DNA of 64,000 nucleotides from Phoma sp. XZ068 (GCA_004835665.1 RBKR01000004.1:1922001-1986000); one strand, 5' to 3'; shown: positions 1-12,119, counted from the stretch's first letter. Notes: generated by a model not told the origin, from the letters alone. Numbers and translations are program-made.

Positions 1-2473
1 TTCCTCTCATCGTTTCTTCTTGGCGCAGAACGGCTGCTCAGCGATATGCTCACTTACTTACCTCACTTACCCTTCCTACGTGCAGCGAACACCCCTTTTC
101 CACTCCTCCCATCGCATCCCTGCAACGCCCATGCTTGCCTTCCCTCGCTCATGTCACGCCAACCTACTCGAAGAGGCAGTTTCACTCAGCTGTCGATTGT
201 AGAGGGTAGGGAACCATCAGCTAATTCCACCACAAACGCGATCGTCTCATCCCTCGACCGCATCGCGGGCCTGGCGACAAGCATCGAACTACCGCATCAG
301 GCAGGCGAGCAGGAAGTGTCGATTGCAGATGTAGGGGAGTGTCTGCCAACTTGGGCCCGAACAAGGCTCGCGTGAACTTTGAAGGCCCGGGGGGACGGGA
401 AAGGCAATCCTTCGGGTGTGAATGAGTCGTGCGCGTTTGCTTTTTACCGTGCATCAGCAGCAGAGTTCAGTTCAGTTCAGTTTCGTGGACTTGGTTCGAG
501 CCGAGCGAGCGTGCGTGTAAACCTCCGAGTATGCAGCGTGAAACCTGTTTCTTGCGAAGGAGACGCAGAAGATTACGCTGGACGATATCGTAGATGCTGG
601 ACTTAGGTCCCACTGGACCCACTGCAAAGCCGTTGACGCGGTAACGCATCCCTTCCTTGTTGATAAGGTGGGCCGGGGAGAGATGAAGTTCAATCAAACT
701 ATTCCAGGGTTAGATTGGGGGCGCTGAGGCAATTGTACGGGATTGATGACGGAATTGCCCATCAGCATCATGATGTTCAACGGGAGTGGAACCGGTATTG
801 ATCTGCATCGATGCATCGGAGTCCCGAAGCAGGGTATCTCGCGCAGGGTGCCGAGAAGAATCGCATCGAGGAGTTATGTTACGCTTGATGGGAGCTGAAT
901 GTGGCGGGCCGGCTTCTGTAAATGGGTCGGAACAGCAACTGTTTGGTGCCTGAGGATCACGCAAAGCAGGATGGTTGTGAGACATCAGACATGGAAACAA
1001 TGCTCGTGGAAGGAGTACCTCCGCGGTCCACGGACGATCTGTCGTTGCGACATCTGCAGACACAAAGCGTCGCAGCACAACCGTCAGTGCCGGCTGCAAT
1101 GCAAAGGCAGAGGGTCCAAAGCAGACAGAGATGGACTACAGCAGAAGCCGTCTTCAGCTTAACCCACAACCAAACTTTCAACATCGACTTGTAGCTGCGG
1201 AAGCTAGGCTTCCCGTTGGTACCACAGCGCACCTATGGAACCAGCTGCAGGTCCCCGTCAACTCAGGTCACAAGCAAACAGCGCCATGCAGCATCGACAG
1301 AAATGATCATTGCCCATGACATATCTCAGAAGATATTTCGAGCGTTGCCTGCCGTCACACGTCACCTTCAATAGAAGATCGCGGAGTGCGTTGTCGAAAA
1401 AGTCTTGTTGGTGGCCAAGATCTATTTTTGTTGCGCACAGCCACAAGATGCGACCGAAGAAGCATCGCCCAGCGGACATGTGCGTTGCCGAGTGTGCACA
1501 GCCAGGGGCGCTATTGAATCTCCGTTTGCCAATGTCGAGGATATGGAGGTTTCTAGCCAACAGAGAGTAAAGAATGGGCGAAGGCTGTATGCTAGTTGTA
1601 GAGGGTCACGATGTTGAGGGCCAAGAGGGAGCTGAACAAGCCCTTTGTCAGTGATCCAGCAACGCTTTGTGGGATACGAGGCGAGCGTCTTGGCGGATGT
1701 GCTTTGTGTTGCTAGTAACTGAGCCACGACGGTCTCGAGCGGACGGGTTGCGTCTGATAGGTTCCCCTGCGTCGTCGCATTCTTCAGCTCGTGAGCATGC
1801 TGTGGTTCACTGTGGCCGAGCACGCGAGCGCACAACATGTGTCGCAGCGTGTGGCACAAAGGTTAAAGACTGTGTGGTTTGCCCTCTGCGCACTCGCGCC
1901 CTAACCGCACGCTCGCCGCGCGCACATCATCACCAATTTCTGCGCCGTTCTCGAACTCTGCTGCCCTTCGATCATCCTTCGAGAGAGCCCTAGACCCGCG
2001 TCGAGTGAGCCATTGTTGGATCCTAGCGCCGCGCGTCCCTGCTTGTTCGGGACGGACATCCAATTACCCCTGCCCAACTGCACGGCCAAGGTTTCAGCGG
2101 TGGCCCTAAACCTGCCATTTCTCCCCAACCCGTCTCCAGTGGACTCCAGCTTTCTCACACACTTGTAGCTCGGCTCTTTCCTACGTCTCTCGTTTCATAT
2201 TCTGCCTTCTCCGCGCCGTCCAGCGCCTTCCTGGTTCCCGCTCGCTTCCTGTTTGTATCCTTACTCTCAGCCTGTGTGCCTCTCGACCAGCGTCTTCAGG
2301 CCGACAAAGGTTTACTGCGGCCGCCCCCCCGTTTAATCACCTCTCGTATTTCTCAGTAACGACCATTTCATACACCACCCACCCACCACCGTATACGCAG
2401 CTTTCATCGCCAGCGGCTTTCGCACTCTAGGACCACTCCTACGACGACCGCCTGCGGGCGTAAGCAGGCCATC
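1..2473. other. Gene-free stretch; upstream region of the FLC-like gene
   Basis: No reading frame here shows a recognisable domain, splice-linked exons or fungal coding character; the longest frames are about 145 codons. A short AGTTC-type pentanucleotide run lies near 464-483. The last ~300 bases before 2474 are pyrimidine-rich, as expected for a promoter and 5' leader. The part left of about 1 kb could be the flank of a gene outside the window. Confidence 0.6.
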
Positions 2474-4798
2474 ATGAAGTTTCACAGCTCGTACTCGAGC
2501 ATGCTCGCACCATTTCTGCTGTTGGCCTCGGCGCCACTGGGCGCTCTCGCCAACGACGTTCTCAAGACCAACGGTTACAGCTCCTGCTTGACCGGTAACT
2601 CAGACATCAAAGTAAACAAGCTCGACATTGCATTCGACCGCACCACCAAGAAGATCAAGTTCGATGTATCGGGTACCAACGGGAAGGAGCAGAAGGTTAT
2701 GGCGACGCTGAAGGTGAATGCCTACGGAAGGGAGTTGTACAGCAACACATTCGATCCTTGCGAGGGCTCCATGAAGGTGGATCAGTTATGTCCAGGTACG
2801 TTTTTGTCGCTTGTGCATCTATGCATGTTCTAACATGAAGCAGTACCCGCCGGAACCTTCGGCGCAAGCGGAGAGCAGAGCATCCCCGAAAAATTCGTCT
2901 CCCAGATCCCAGCCATCGCATTCAGTGTCCCTGATATCGACAGCCAGGCAACAATGCAGCTTACGGCCAAGGACGGCGGCGAGCAACTTGCTTGTATCAC
3001 CTCACAAGTCAGCAACGGAAAGTCGCTGTCAACAGCAGGCGTCTCTTACATGGCTGCTGGTATCGCCGGCGCTGCTCTGGCCGTCGGAGGTCTTTCTGCG
3101 CTTGCCGGTGCCGGTCAAGCCGGTGTTGCACACTCGAGTCCTACCTTTGGCGATGTCGTTTTCTGGTTCCAGGGCATGGCCATGAACGGTATGATGAGCG
3201 CCGACATTCCCGGCGTTTACCGAAGCTGGTCCAAGAACTTCGCCTTCAGCACGGGTCTGGTTTACTGGGAGGGCATGCAAACGTCCATCGATGGTTTCCG
3301 TGAGAAGACTGGAGGCAACCTCACCACCGACAGCGTCAAGTTCTTGTCCAACGCCACTCTTGTGCACGTCGACCAGAACATGACTTTGACCAAGCGCAGC
3401 TTCGACGGAATCAGCGATGTTCTCCTCTGGACCCGTGATGAGCTTGAGACCAACGTCAACGGCACCACTGAGGACGGCGGAAACGACAAGGTCATCCACG
3501 CAGTCAAGGGTATCCAAGGCTACGTCGAGGAGTACAAGATCCCCAACGGCAACACCTTCATGACTGTTCTTCTCTGGTTTGCGATTGTCATTGCCGCCAT
3601 CACCGTTGGTATTCTGCTCCTGAAGGTCATCCTCGAGACCTGGGCACTTTTCGGCACCTTCCCCAAGCGTCTTACCAGCTTCCGTAAGCGTTACTGGTGG
3701 ACTCTTGCAAAAACTATTACCAACTTGATCTTGCTCCTCTACGGCATCTGGACCCTGTACTGTGTCTACCAGTTCAAGAACGGAGATTCATGGGCAGCAA
3801 AGGTACTTGCTGGTGTCACCCTGGCTGCTTTCACTGCTATTCTGGCCTTCTTCACATGGAAGATCTGGAGCATCGCACACAAGTACAAGAAGCTCGAAGG
3901 CGACAACTCTGCTCTTTACGACGACAAGGAGGTCTGGCGCAAGTACTCCATCTTCTACGAGAACTACAAGAGGAACTACTGGTGGATTTTCGTCCCTGCG
4001 ATCGTCTACGCCTTCGCTCGCGGTTGCGTTATTGCCGGTGCAGATGGCCATGGTCTTGCCCAGGCTGCCGGTCAGCTCATCGTCGAAGCTCTTCTCCTCA
4101 TTGTCCTTCTGTGGTCCCGCCCGTACTCGCTCAAGTCTGGTAACTGGATCAACATCGTTATCCACGTTGTCCGTGTGCTCTCGGTTGTTTGCATTTTGGT
4201 CTTCGTTGAGGAGCTTGGCATGACGCAGACCACCAAGACTGTCACTGGTCTGGTGCTCGTCGTTGTGCAGGCTGTTCTGACCGGTATTCTGGCAATCTTG
4301 ATTGCTGTCAATGCCATCATCATTTGCTGCAAGGAGAACCCCCACCGCAAGAAGAGAAAGGAAGCTGGTAAGTCATTCACATCCCATCTTATATGCGCTT
4401 ATTCTAACACCGACACAGAGAAGGCTCGCGATCTCGACAACCTCACCCCTCTCGATGCTCGCAACTCGCTGCTCATGGATCCCCAAGAGTACAAGCGCAG
4501 CTCTCTTCCCTCGCCATTCGGACCTCGCGCCGCTGGCTACGATGCGGTACCGCTCGCTGAGCAGAACACCGCCTACACCGGTCGACGATTTGAAGAGGAC
4601 CGTGGCCACCTTCTTGCCGATGCGTCGACATTTGGCCGAACACCGAGCCACAACACAAGCTTCAGCGACGACCGTGGCGTTCCCACACCACAGCCCCGAC
4701 TGCCAGACTTGGAATTCGGTCAGCAAACTGGCTACATTCAGCCGAACAACGCTCCGTGGCAGCCCCAGCGGGGGAACCAGGGCGGACACGCGTACTAG
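2474..4798 (+). CDS. FLC-family (flavin carrier / TRP-like) membrane protein
   Basis: Three exons: 2474-2795, 2844-4367 and 4419-4798, giving about 741 residues. Residues 1-26 form a signal peptide ending near ALA. Next is a lumenal ML-like domain with paired cysteines (about 27-170), then a block of about nine hydrophobic segments typical of the fungal TRP-like/FLC family, and a polar cytoplasmic tail rich in Ser, Pro and Asn. Family members sit in the ER and secretory membranes and are linked to FAD transport, cell-wall integrity and calcium signalling; which of these applies cannot be read from sequence. The second intron (51 nt, GTAAGT donor, CTAAC branch) is a multiple of three without a stop, so retention would add 17 residues. 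Length is close to yeast FLC1-3. Family assignment is strong; the FLC1/2/3 paralogue is unresolved. Confidence 0.92.
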
Positions 4799-6269
4799 AG
4801 GAGGATTGATACCCAATGTGTTGTAAATCTCGGGGTTGTACATGTTTCCTTTGTTTGCATGGCGGAAATCCATCGAGAGAATCTCCTCGATATTTGACAT
4901 TTAGAAGCGGCGAAATACCAACACACCATATAGTGTTCTGTCGGCAGTTCCTGGACATACAGCGACATTGCCAGGTGACTTGATCCATGACATGAACATT
5001 CTGACATACAGCATATTTGTAATCTAACCATGGCGGCCTGGGGCGCGCAGCGTATTCGGGGATGTTATTTTCTGTATGTAGGACGGAGTAGAGGTAGCAA
5101 TATTATCATCAATAACCACACACGTAATCGCGCAATTCAGTGACAACCTGCAACAACTATACCTACTGCAGCTCGTTCTGGGTCCACAGTCCCGTGGCGT
5201 CTGTCAACTAAACTGCGGCCCTGCTGGCCTAGCCTAGCCCACGGGGGTTTCAATTCGATACCAAGACTTACACAAAGAATCTTTGTTGGGACCTAGCACG
5301 CACCGCACGTGCACCCCTTAACTAAATCGCTGCCCAGACCCGTCGAATGTTTCTGGAAAAGTCGCACTTTGTGCAGATGCACGAGCTGTGCGAGCTGCCA
5401 ACTCAGCGGCCGAGAGCAGAGTCTTGTTCGTGCGTGCTGCGTGCTGCAGAGGGATGGGTGGTGCAGGATGGTGTGGGTTGGGTGGCGACTAGACTGGACT
5501 GGATCAGACTGGGCAATACTGTCCTGTACTCGGTGCTGCAGGCTTATCTGCGTGCTGCAGGCAGGTTGGTTATCGAAAATGAGCGGGGTGGATATGTATG
5601 TATATCACCAAACCTCGCAACACTGACGTTCGCAAAAGACAGACGCCAACTCAAGCGGTTCTTGCTGTGAAGATGTAGAGAATGCTTTCGGCACCCCCGG
5701 CTCCTATGTACTGCGGAATTGGTACTTTCCACCGCTGAGGCTGAAGGCGCGGCATGGCGCTTTTGGCTGCCGAGCTGGTACCGCTTCTGGATGGGCGGGA
5801 GATCGGCCGCGCTGGTTCCTGCAGCAGGGTGCCCTATTTTGGGGGGGCTAGCCGGACTAAGGAGAGTCTATCTGGAGGCTAAGATATTGGCTATCCTAAT
5901 CGATGAGCTTTGCTGCCACTACGACTCGTTTCGTCGTCCCTACGTTCTGGCTACGCTCCGTTTCGATGCGGCTACGCTTCGCTTCGCTCTTGTCTGAAGA
6001 GTAGCGCGCGATGGCGTACCTGAGAGTCTCGGTAGGTTTGGCATGATAAGGGTCTGGGTTTTTCGTTTCCTCTGGGCGGTTTTGCTCTTTCGGTCTCCCT
6101 GCTTTCTTTCTGCAAGTCTAGAAAAACTGCTCGCAGTCTGTTGCTCTTGCTGCGTCGACTGACCAGCGTCCTTTCGTTTCCTTGAACTTCACACGATACG
6201 CTTTTACGCCCGTTCTCGTCGCTCCGCTGCATATCAGTATAATCGCCGTCGCTATCGTAATACACAACT
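4799..6269. other. Intergenic region between FLC-like and GH128 genes
   Basis: No supported gene. It should hold the 3' end of the FLC-like gene and the promoter of the GH128 gene. Near 5949-5977 there are two copies of the octamer GGCTACGC in a CG-rich imperfect repeat; the same octamer recurs elsewhere in the window. Confidence 0.6.
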
Positions 6270-7253
6270 ATGCGCTCAACAACTCTTTCCGCCCTTGCAG
6301 GCTTCGCTGTCCTCGCACCCTTCACAACTGCACAGTCCACCTCACCGAAACGCGGTCTCTGCTATGTCCCGTCCCAGAAGTACCCCGGTGATGACTCGAT
6401 CTGGGTCAGCGGTAGCAGCGATTTAACGTGGTACTACAACTACAAAGCCGCGCCGTCCGACGCCTACAAGAACAACAAGAACATCCAATTCGTGCCCATG
6501 CTCTGGGGCGCCTCAGACAGCGACACCGGCACGCCTTTCTACGACTCAGTCAAGAAACAAATCGACGGCGGCGCAAACATCAGCTACGTGCTTGGCTTCA
6601 ACGAGCCCGACGGCCCTCACTCAACCGGCGGCTCAGCACTCCCTGTCGACCTGGCCGCCGCCCGCTGGAAAGCCGAGATCGAGCCGCTGAAGAAGCTGGG
6701 CGTCAAACTTGGTGCTCCCGCCGTCACAGGCGCAGCGAGCGGCTGGGCGTGGCTGCAGAACTGGTTCACGGCGTGCGATGGCGGGTGCAATCCTGACTTT
6801 ATTCCTGTGCATTGGTACGGCAACTTCGAAGGCATGGCGAGTCACATCGGGCAGGTCATGGCTACATACCCCAACATGACGGTGTGGGTGACAGAGTACG
6901 GCTTCCCGAACCAGGATCTCAAGACGACGCAGTCGTTCTACAACATGAGCAAGAACGCCATGGACGGGTGGGGGTAAGAATTTCTCCTCGAGATTTTGGA
7001 TTGTGGCAAGAAACTAATGGGGAACAGTAACCTCACACACTACTCGTACTTTGGCGCTTTCCGCAGCGATGTATCTAATGTTGGACCCAACGCTGCTATG
7101 CTCACCCAGGACGGCAAGCTCACGGACATCGGCTCGTGGTACATGGGCGGCGTGTCGACAAACAACATCCCCAAGGGTGCTGGTGACCGCTTGCAAATGA
7201 TCGGTCTGCCGATGGTGTCTCTCCTGGCACTGTTCTGGGCCTGCGTGCTCTAG
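6270..7253 (+). CDS. GH128 (Asl1-like) secreted, probably GPI-anchored beta-1,3-glucanase
   Basis: Two exons, 6270-6973 and 7028-7253, give 309 residues; the 54-nt intron splits a Gly codon. Residues 1-21 are a signal peptide (cleavage near TTAQS). The body is a glycoside hydrolase family 128 / Asl1-like TIM barrel. GFNEPD places one candidate catalytic Glu at residue 112 and VTEYG the other at 209, both conserved in the family. NIS, NMT and NMS are potential N-glycosylation sites. The C-terminus is a small-residue spacer followed by a hydrophobic tail ending at the stop, which reads as a GPI-anchor signal. Members act on beta-1,3-glucan in the fungal wall, so self wall remodelling is the likely role. 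Exact substrate is inferred from the family. Confidence 0.93.
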
Positions 7254-7682
7254 GTGGCCACTTGATCATCACCTTGCGCTTATTATGGTGGTGTTGATTT
7301 GTTCAAGATTGTCTTGAGTGGACTATCTCCCTTGATGCAAGGCGTTTCGGTCTCTGGCAGTACACGATAGTGATGCTATTCCTATGGTTTCCCGTATCTT
7401 GGTTCAACGGGTGTTTGCAGCAGCGGTCTCATTAGACGTAGACCAAGATGATCATTTCCAAGGCGTTTGTGAATAATTCAGCATTCAGCATTTATAGATA
7501 TTCGAATCGAACTCGTACATGATCAACCCACTTGAACTAAGCATTTGTGAGAAATTTGATATAAAGTAGTGTACATATTATTCGCCAGCAAACGACTTAA
7601 GCATACAAGTACAGGGAAAGAAATACTAGTAAACGCATACACGCCACCGACACGACCTTTGCTCCCATCCAGCCAAGCAAGC
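7254..7682. other. Convergent 3' flanks
   Basis: An AT-leaning spacer between the stops of two convergent genes. Nothing beyond probable 3' untranslated sequence is visible. Confidence 0.5.
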
Positions 7683-8912
7683 CTAAGCTACAACAGCGTT
7701 CTCTTTCCGCAACACCACTCTGTCCAACGGCGAAACCTCCTTCGTAAATCCTTCACTCGTTTCCTGATCCTGGGTTCTTACGAATGAGTCCTGGAATGTG
7801 AGTGACGGCATGAACTTCCTCTGCTTCTTCATCTTCTTTTTCTGCTGTGGGTTCACGGTTGATGGGAAAGTGAGCTGTTCGCGCGACGTACGCGTTCGAC
7901 CGGAGAGAAGGCTCTTGATTCCGTTCAGTGAAGTCGACGCAAATGATCTTGACGATCTCTCGTCGGTGTTAGTTTCCAGTGGAAACGCGCTAGATGCAGA
8001 AGTGTACGATGTATCCGTCAATGCCAGAAGTACTGGATCGATACAACGCGTATCGATGGTTGAGGGCGTGGTATCAGCTTCTGCCATCTCAATGTCCATT
8101 CCGTCACTCGATGGAGCTGGGAATGACAAAGAGAGGGGGGAAGTAGGCGATGTCGCGCCTCTACTCTTCCTTCTCATCGAACTAGCCTCGAGTGCTCGTC
8201 CTAATGCACCTGCACACACATCGCCATCGAAATTATCCGTAGGCGAGCCCGCAAAACAGTCCTCCAACGTTGGCAAATCCTGAATCGGGGTGTTCAACAT
8301 CGAAGTCTCCATCTCGCGGATATCAAACTCCGTCTTCGTAGGCGTAGGCGTATGGATACCTATACTCCTTCCCCAGCGGCATTGGGAGGGGTAATCGCAC
8401 TCGCTCCAGCAATCTTTACTCTTCCCTTCACCTTTCCCGTTTCCTGCCTCCCTTCTCACTCCCATCCCCTGTCCATCGAAACCCCTCTGACTGCCAGCAC
8501 GACCGCACGACGCTCGTTTCCACCGTCCCCACCCTTTCCAGCCTATATAGTCGAATTCGCTCGCACACGCTGAATGTCTCTTCACTCTCTTCTTCGCGGG
8601 GTTTCCTTCGCTACGCCACTTCTGCACCACCGTTGTTCCGGCGCAGAAGTGGTGGCCGTCGTCTAGACATCGCCGGGTTGCGCCGAGAGGGTAGGCGCGT
8701 TTGCAGGCGTGACATGTCCATACCCACTGTAGAGGCGTACTGGGTGCGGGTGGAGCTGAGGTAGTTGTTGTCCGAGTGGCAGTGGTACGATGCTGCTTTT
8801 GAGGTGTTGGGGCTGGTGCGAGGGGGCTGAGGGGGGAGAAGGGGGAGAGTGGGATGGAGAGGCGGGAGGATTTGAAGGGGGTTGTTTGGATGGCGAGACG
8901 ATGGTGTGGCAT
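7683..8912 (-). CDS. Uncharacterised fungal protein with a Cys/His segment
   Basis: One uninterrupted exon of 409 residues starting at the ATG at 8912; the frame is open further upstream but without another ATG. The N-terminal third is Ser/Thr/Pro-rich. It leads into a segment beginning WTCHACKRAYPLGATRRC and continuing with DDGHHFCAG; its Cys/His spacing suggests a small zinc-binding ribbon, and more Cys and Trp follow (DYIGWKGWGRW, CWSECDYPSQC). The C-terminal half is acidic and Ser-rich, probably disordered, ending in basic and mixed stretches. I do not recognise the family. Base composition matches the neighbours, and the segmental Cys pattern and length argue for a real gene. It may be a nuclear or regulatory protein, but nothing proves it. 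Confidence 0.7.
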   Translation of the reverse strand: MPHHRLAIQTTPFKSSRLSIPLSPFSPLSPLAPAPTPQKQHRTTATRTTTTSAPPAPSTPLQWVWTCHACKRAYPLGATRRCLDDGHHFCAGTTVVQKWRSEGNPAKKRVKRHSACASEFDYIGWKGWGRWKRASCGRAGSQRGFDGQGMGVRREAGNGKGEGKSKDCWSECDYPSQCRWGRSIGIHTPTPTKTEFDIREMETSMLNTPIQDLPTLEDCFAGSPTDNFDGDVCAGALGRALEASSMRRKSRGATSPTSPLSLSFPAPSSDGMDIEMAEADTTPSTIDTRCIDPVLLALTDTSYTSASSAFPLETNTDERSSRSFASTSLNGIKSLLSGRTRTSREQLTFPSTVNPQQKKKMKKQRKFMPSLTFQDSFVRTQDQETSEGFTKEVSPLDRVVLRKENAVVA

Positions 8913-9713
8913 GTTGAAATTCGGGGCGATTAAGTAGATGTGAACTGGATGATGGTAAGGCCCTGCTTTGCCCACCTGAAAGCTCAGAGAGAGATTGAGA
9001 CCTTACGACAACTTTCGAAGAGACAGTGCCTATGCCTGGTGTAGATACAGAAGTATGGCCATTTCAGCAGATTTGGGACAGCAAGTATGCGCGGCGACGT
9101 TCTTTGTCATTGGTTTGACGAGTTGAGGACAAAGGTCGATGGACGCGTGATTGTTGTTCGACCTTCGCCAAAATAGCCACCAGCCCAGTCGACTTGCTTT
9201 GTTCGAGAGTTAGGATTAATACAATTCATGTGAGCGCCACCTGACATTCACATTCCTTTGTTTATGTGGATATTCGATTGTGGCTTCGTTGAGTATCTAA
9301 TTACTTTGTCAACGTATGGCGCTACATACCAAGGTATTGAATCGTCAAAATTGTTGTCATATCCAGCGGCGTTCATGTAATGAATCTTTTCGGGTACAGC
9401 GAGCTAGCCCTTAGAGTGTCACTGAGGGCACGAATATTAATTTGGGACGGCGTGGTACCATTGCTACATGTTAGATGTCGCTTTTGGTGTTTAGTCATTG
9501 TCCCGGTTCGCAGGTGGATTTGGTCTGCGGGCGCGTCCATCATCCAAGTACAAAAAGACCACCGCCGTCAACGTAGACCATACTCAACGACCAGCCACCG
9601 TTTAAGGCCCTCTACACCTTATCAAAGATACCACCATCATTTACACAGCGGGCTCAGATATACACTACGCCTAACTGGACAGTACCGCACAACCTCAGCA
9701 CCACACTGTCAAG
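8913..9713. other. Divergent intergenic region
   Basis: It lies between the starts of the minus-strand 409-residue gene and the small plus-strand gene at 9714. No gene, RNA or repeat stands out. It presumably carries both promoters. Confidence 0.5.
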
Positions 9714-10116
9714 ATGGCATCCTCTAATAAGCCGAAGCGAGTTGTTCTTCGTTTCAGCGCTCAATACGAGCGTGAAGAAGCGGCTATAAATGAACAATTC
9801 TTTGCACAACACGGTCCTGAACCTCCAAATAAGGATTTCTTTTCTCACTTAATGGCCCCCAACGAATCTTCCAAGATGCATATTGTTCTGGATATCCACT
9901 GTAACTCACACCCGACTATCGATGACAGCATGGTAGCATACGAAGTCTTCAAAGTAAGAAAGAACGGCACTTTGTATGTCCCTATATCTCGCAGATGTTC
10001 CAACTAAGTAATGTGTTAGTAAGTTTGAAAAATTGGACGCTGCTGCATGCCAATATGCTCGCAAGCGCTGCGAGTTGATTATGGTTGAATGGGGCACCAA
10101 CCGATCTTTAATCTGA
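9714..10116 (+). CDS. Small hypothetical protein, two exons
   Basis: Exons 9714-9973 and 10020-10116 give 118 residues. The 46-nt intron has a GTATGT donor, a CAACTAAG branch-like motif and a TTAG acceptor. Splicing extends the frame by 32 residues to a tidy end (WGTNRSLI), which supports the model over the unspliced frame. The protein is soluble and mixed in charge, with no signal peptide or membrane segment. It opens with a basic stretch (NKPKRVVLRFS) and has one Cys in the first exon and two in the second. I do not recognise it. It could be a lineage-specific gene. Confidence 0.55.
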
Positions 10117-10302
10117 GGAATTTGGTGTTGTCTGTACATTCTAAAACATGACACTCTCCAGCTACATTCATATCTTAGACATCAATCGACAAAGGCAGCC
10201 TCGCTATCAATCACTTTTCATTAGTCGGCCAAATTCTAATCAAACATATCTTACAATCTATAATACCCATTAACACGCATGATTCCACTTAATCCGAGTT
10301 CT

Positions 10303-12119
10303 TCAAAAGCGACTAATATCGCGGCCGAATAGCCAGTTGACAGCCCTGCTTTCGTTAGTAAGTGACTACCCATTATCGTAAGAATACTTACCAGTAAACT
10401 GGCACCAATATCTTGTTCCTCCAGCTGACTGTCCTGGTCAAGTAGGCACCACGCCAAATCGCCCAGGCAATGTATCCTTGTAGTCTTCCCCATTTGCCTC
10501 CCTGGAAGAGTGCGTCCCAGTTACCGATGTACGCCAGCGTACCCAGATCCTTGAACTTGAAGCCAGCTTTGTCAATATCATGCTTGTTGAGTCGCTTGGC
10601 CAGCCAGAGACCCTTTTGCGAAGCAACCTGCGCTGTCGCGGGGTAACTCGTTCCTTCGATGATTCCGCAGTCTCCGAGAACGTAGACATCGTCGACAACA
10701 GCTGCGACGTGCTTGTCATTCTTGCCTTGAGGAACTACCTTGAGACGTAGGCGGTCATCGGTGATGATGGATCCAGATCTTTCGTCCTTCTTGACCTTCC
10801 ATGCTACGTCTTTGGCAAAGCTAGGGTCTCCTGCTGACTCAACGAGCCGTAGGTTGTCAGGGACTGCGCGCACGTTGCTGAGCGCATGATGCACAAATGG
10901 ATTCTGCATCAGTCCGGTACTCCAGACGCACATGCTCACTCCGATTTCTCCTTCCTCCTTGACATTCAGTGTGAACAGTCTGTAGTCGTCTTTAGACGCC
11001 AAGTTGTTCCTTTCGAACGGTGAACCCCGGCTCAACTCCTCAACGTGATGCTTAGTCTTGATGTCAATACCTTCACGCTTGAACTTGTCCATCGCATAGC
11101 CAGCCAGTTTCTCATCGAACATAGGCAGAACCTTCTCAGCCACGTCATAGACTGTGATCTTGTGATATTTGATCAGCTCAGGGTAGATTCTGGCCATGTC
11201 TTCGTTGATGAGATCGTGCAGCTCGGCGCTGAACTCGATTCCAGTCGGCCCGCCTCCAACAACTGCAAAGTTCAATAGCTGCTTCTTCATCTCCTCGGGC
11301 GTAGTGGGCAATGCTGCTGCTTCGAAGCAGGCCAGGAGTCGATTCCTGATCTTGCGTGCGTCGCCCACATCTTTCAAGAAGAATGCGTGCTCTTTAACAC
11401 CCGGTGTTCCAAAGGTCTGACTGTAGCAGCCAACCGTGACGATCAGCTTGTCGTAAGTCAGATCAAACGTCTTGCCCTTCTCAACGCTTGATTGCTTCTC
11501 TAATGCGCGCTGTTCCTGCGTCTCGCCTGCGTGGCGATCCTGGGTCAATGCCAATCCCTGGGTTGGATCATCCACTGCCTGCTCAACAGTAAGGGTTTTG
11601 TTTTTGAAGTCGACGTCGTCTGCCCATCCTTGGACAAATTCGACCTTGGTGCGGCGACTCCTGACTGGCTCAAGCGCAGTGCGGAATTCTAGTGTACCGA
11701 CAGCTGTTGAGGCGAGTAAGGGGGTGAATGCAAAGTATGATCGTGGCGATACCACAACCGTCTGATATTTCTTTGCATCGAGCTGTCTTGCAACGGTGAA
11801 GCCTGCCCAACCGCTTCCCAGAATGACTACTCTTTCTCGGTCTTTAGAAGTATGTTAGGATGCTGTGTTCGACTTTTCAACTCAGCATGCATGATCACTC
11901 ACTGTCTCGTCCTGAGTCCAATTGTTTGATAGTTATGCTCCGCTGCTGCTGCGAAATGTGTGCTGTTGCTAAAGCGCCTAGCTGCGGTCGTGTTGCTGCA
12001 TGTGATAGCTTTCTTGTCGCAACCAGAGGAAGTGTTGTGTAAGTCGCATTTCTGAGGATAATTTGTCGAATGCTCGATGGTAGTTGGTGCATGCGTGATA
12101 ACTGTATTGACGAAGGCAT
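10303..12119 (-). CDS. Type II (alternative) NADH:ubiquinone oxidoreductase, mitochondrial
   Basis: Three exons on the minus strand: 12119-11903, 11841-10392 and 10345-10303, giving 569 residues. The first ~60 residues are rich in Arg, Ser, Thr and Gln with almost no acids, like a mitochondrial presequence. GSGWAG (81-86) is the FAD-binding Rossmann loop and VVGGGPTG (266-273) the NADH-binding one. The 43-nt last exon restores the conserved tail AVNWLFGRDISRF, the membrane-contact end of NDE/NDI enzymes; without splicing the frame would stop at W556. A charged insert at about 156-196 has no EF-hand loop, so this is not the calcium-binding NDE1 type. The enzyme passes electrons from NADH to ubiquinone without pumping protons. 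Matrix versus intermembrane-space orientation cannot be decided from sequence. Confidence 0.93.

Noticed and set aside
484..505. GGTTCGAGCC resembling a tRNA B-box
   Set aside because: No A-box or cloverleaf arms around it.
1422..1859. A 145-codon minus-strand frame in the left flank
   Set aside because: No domain, no intron support, and similar random frames overlap it on the other strand.
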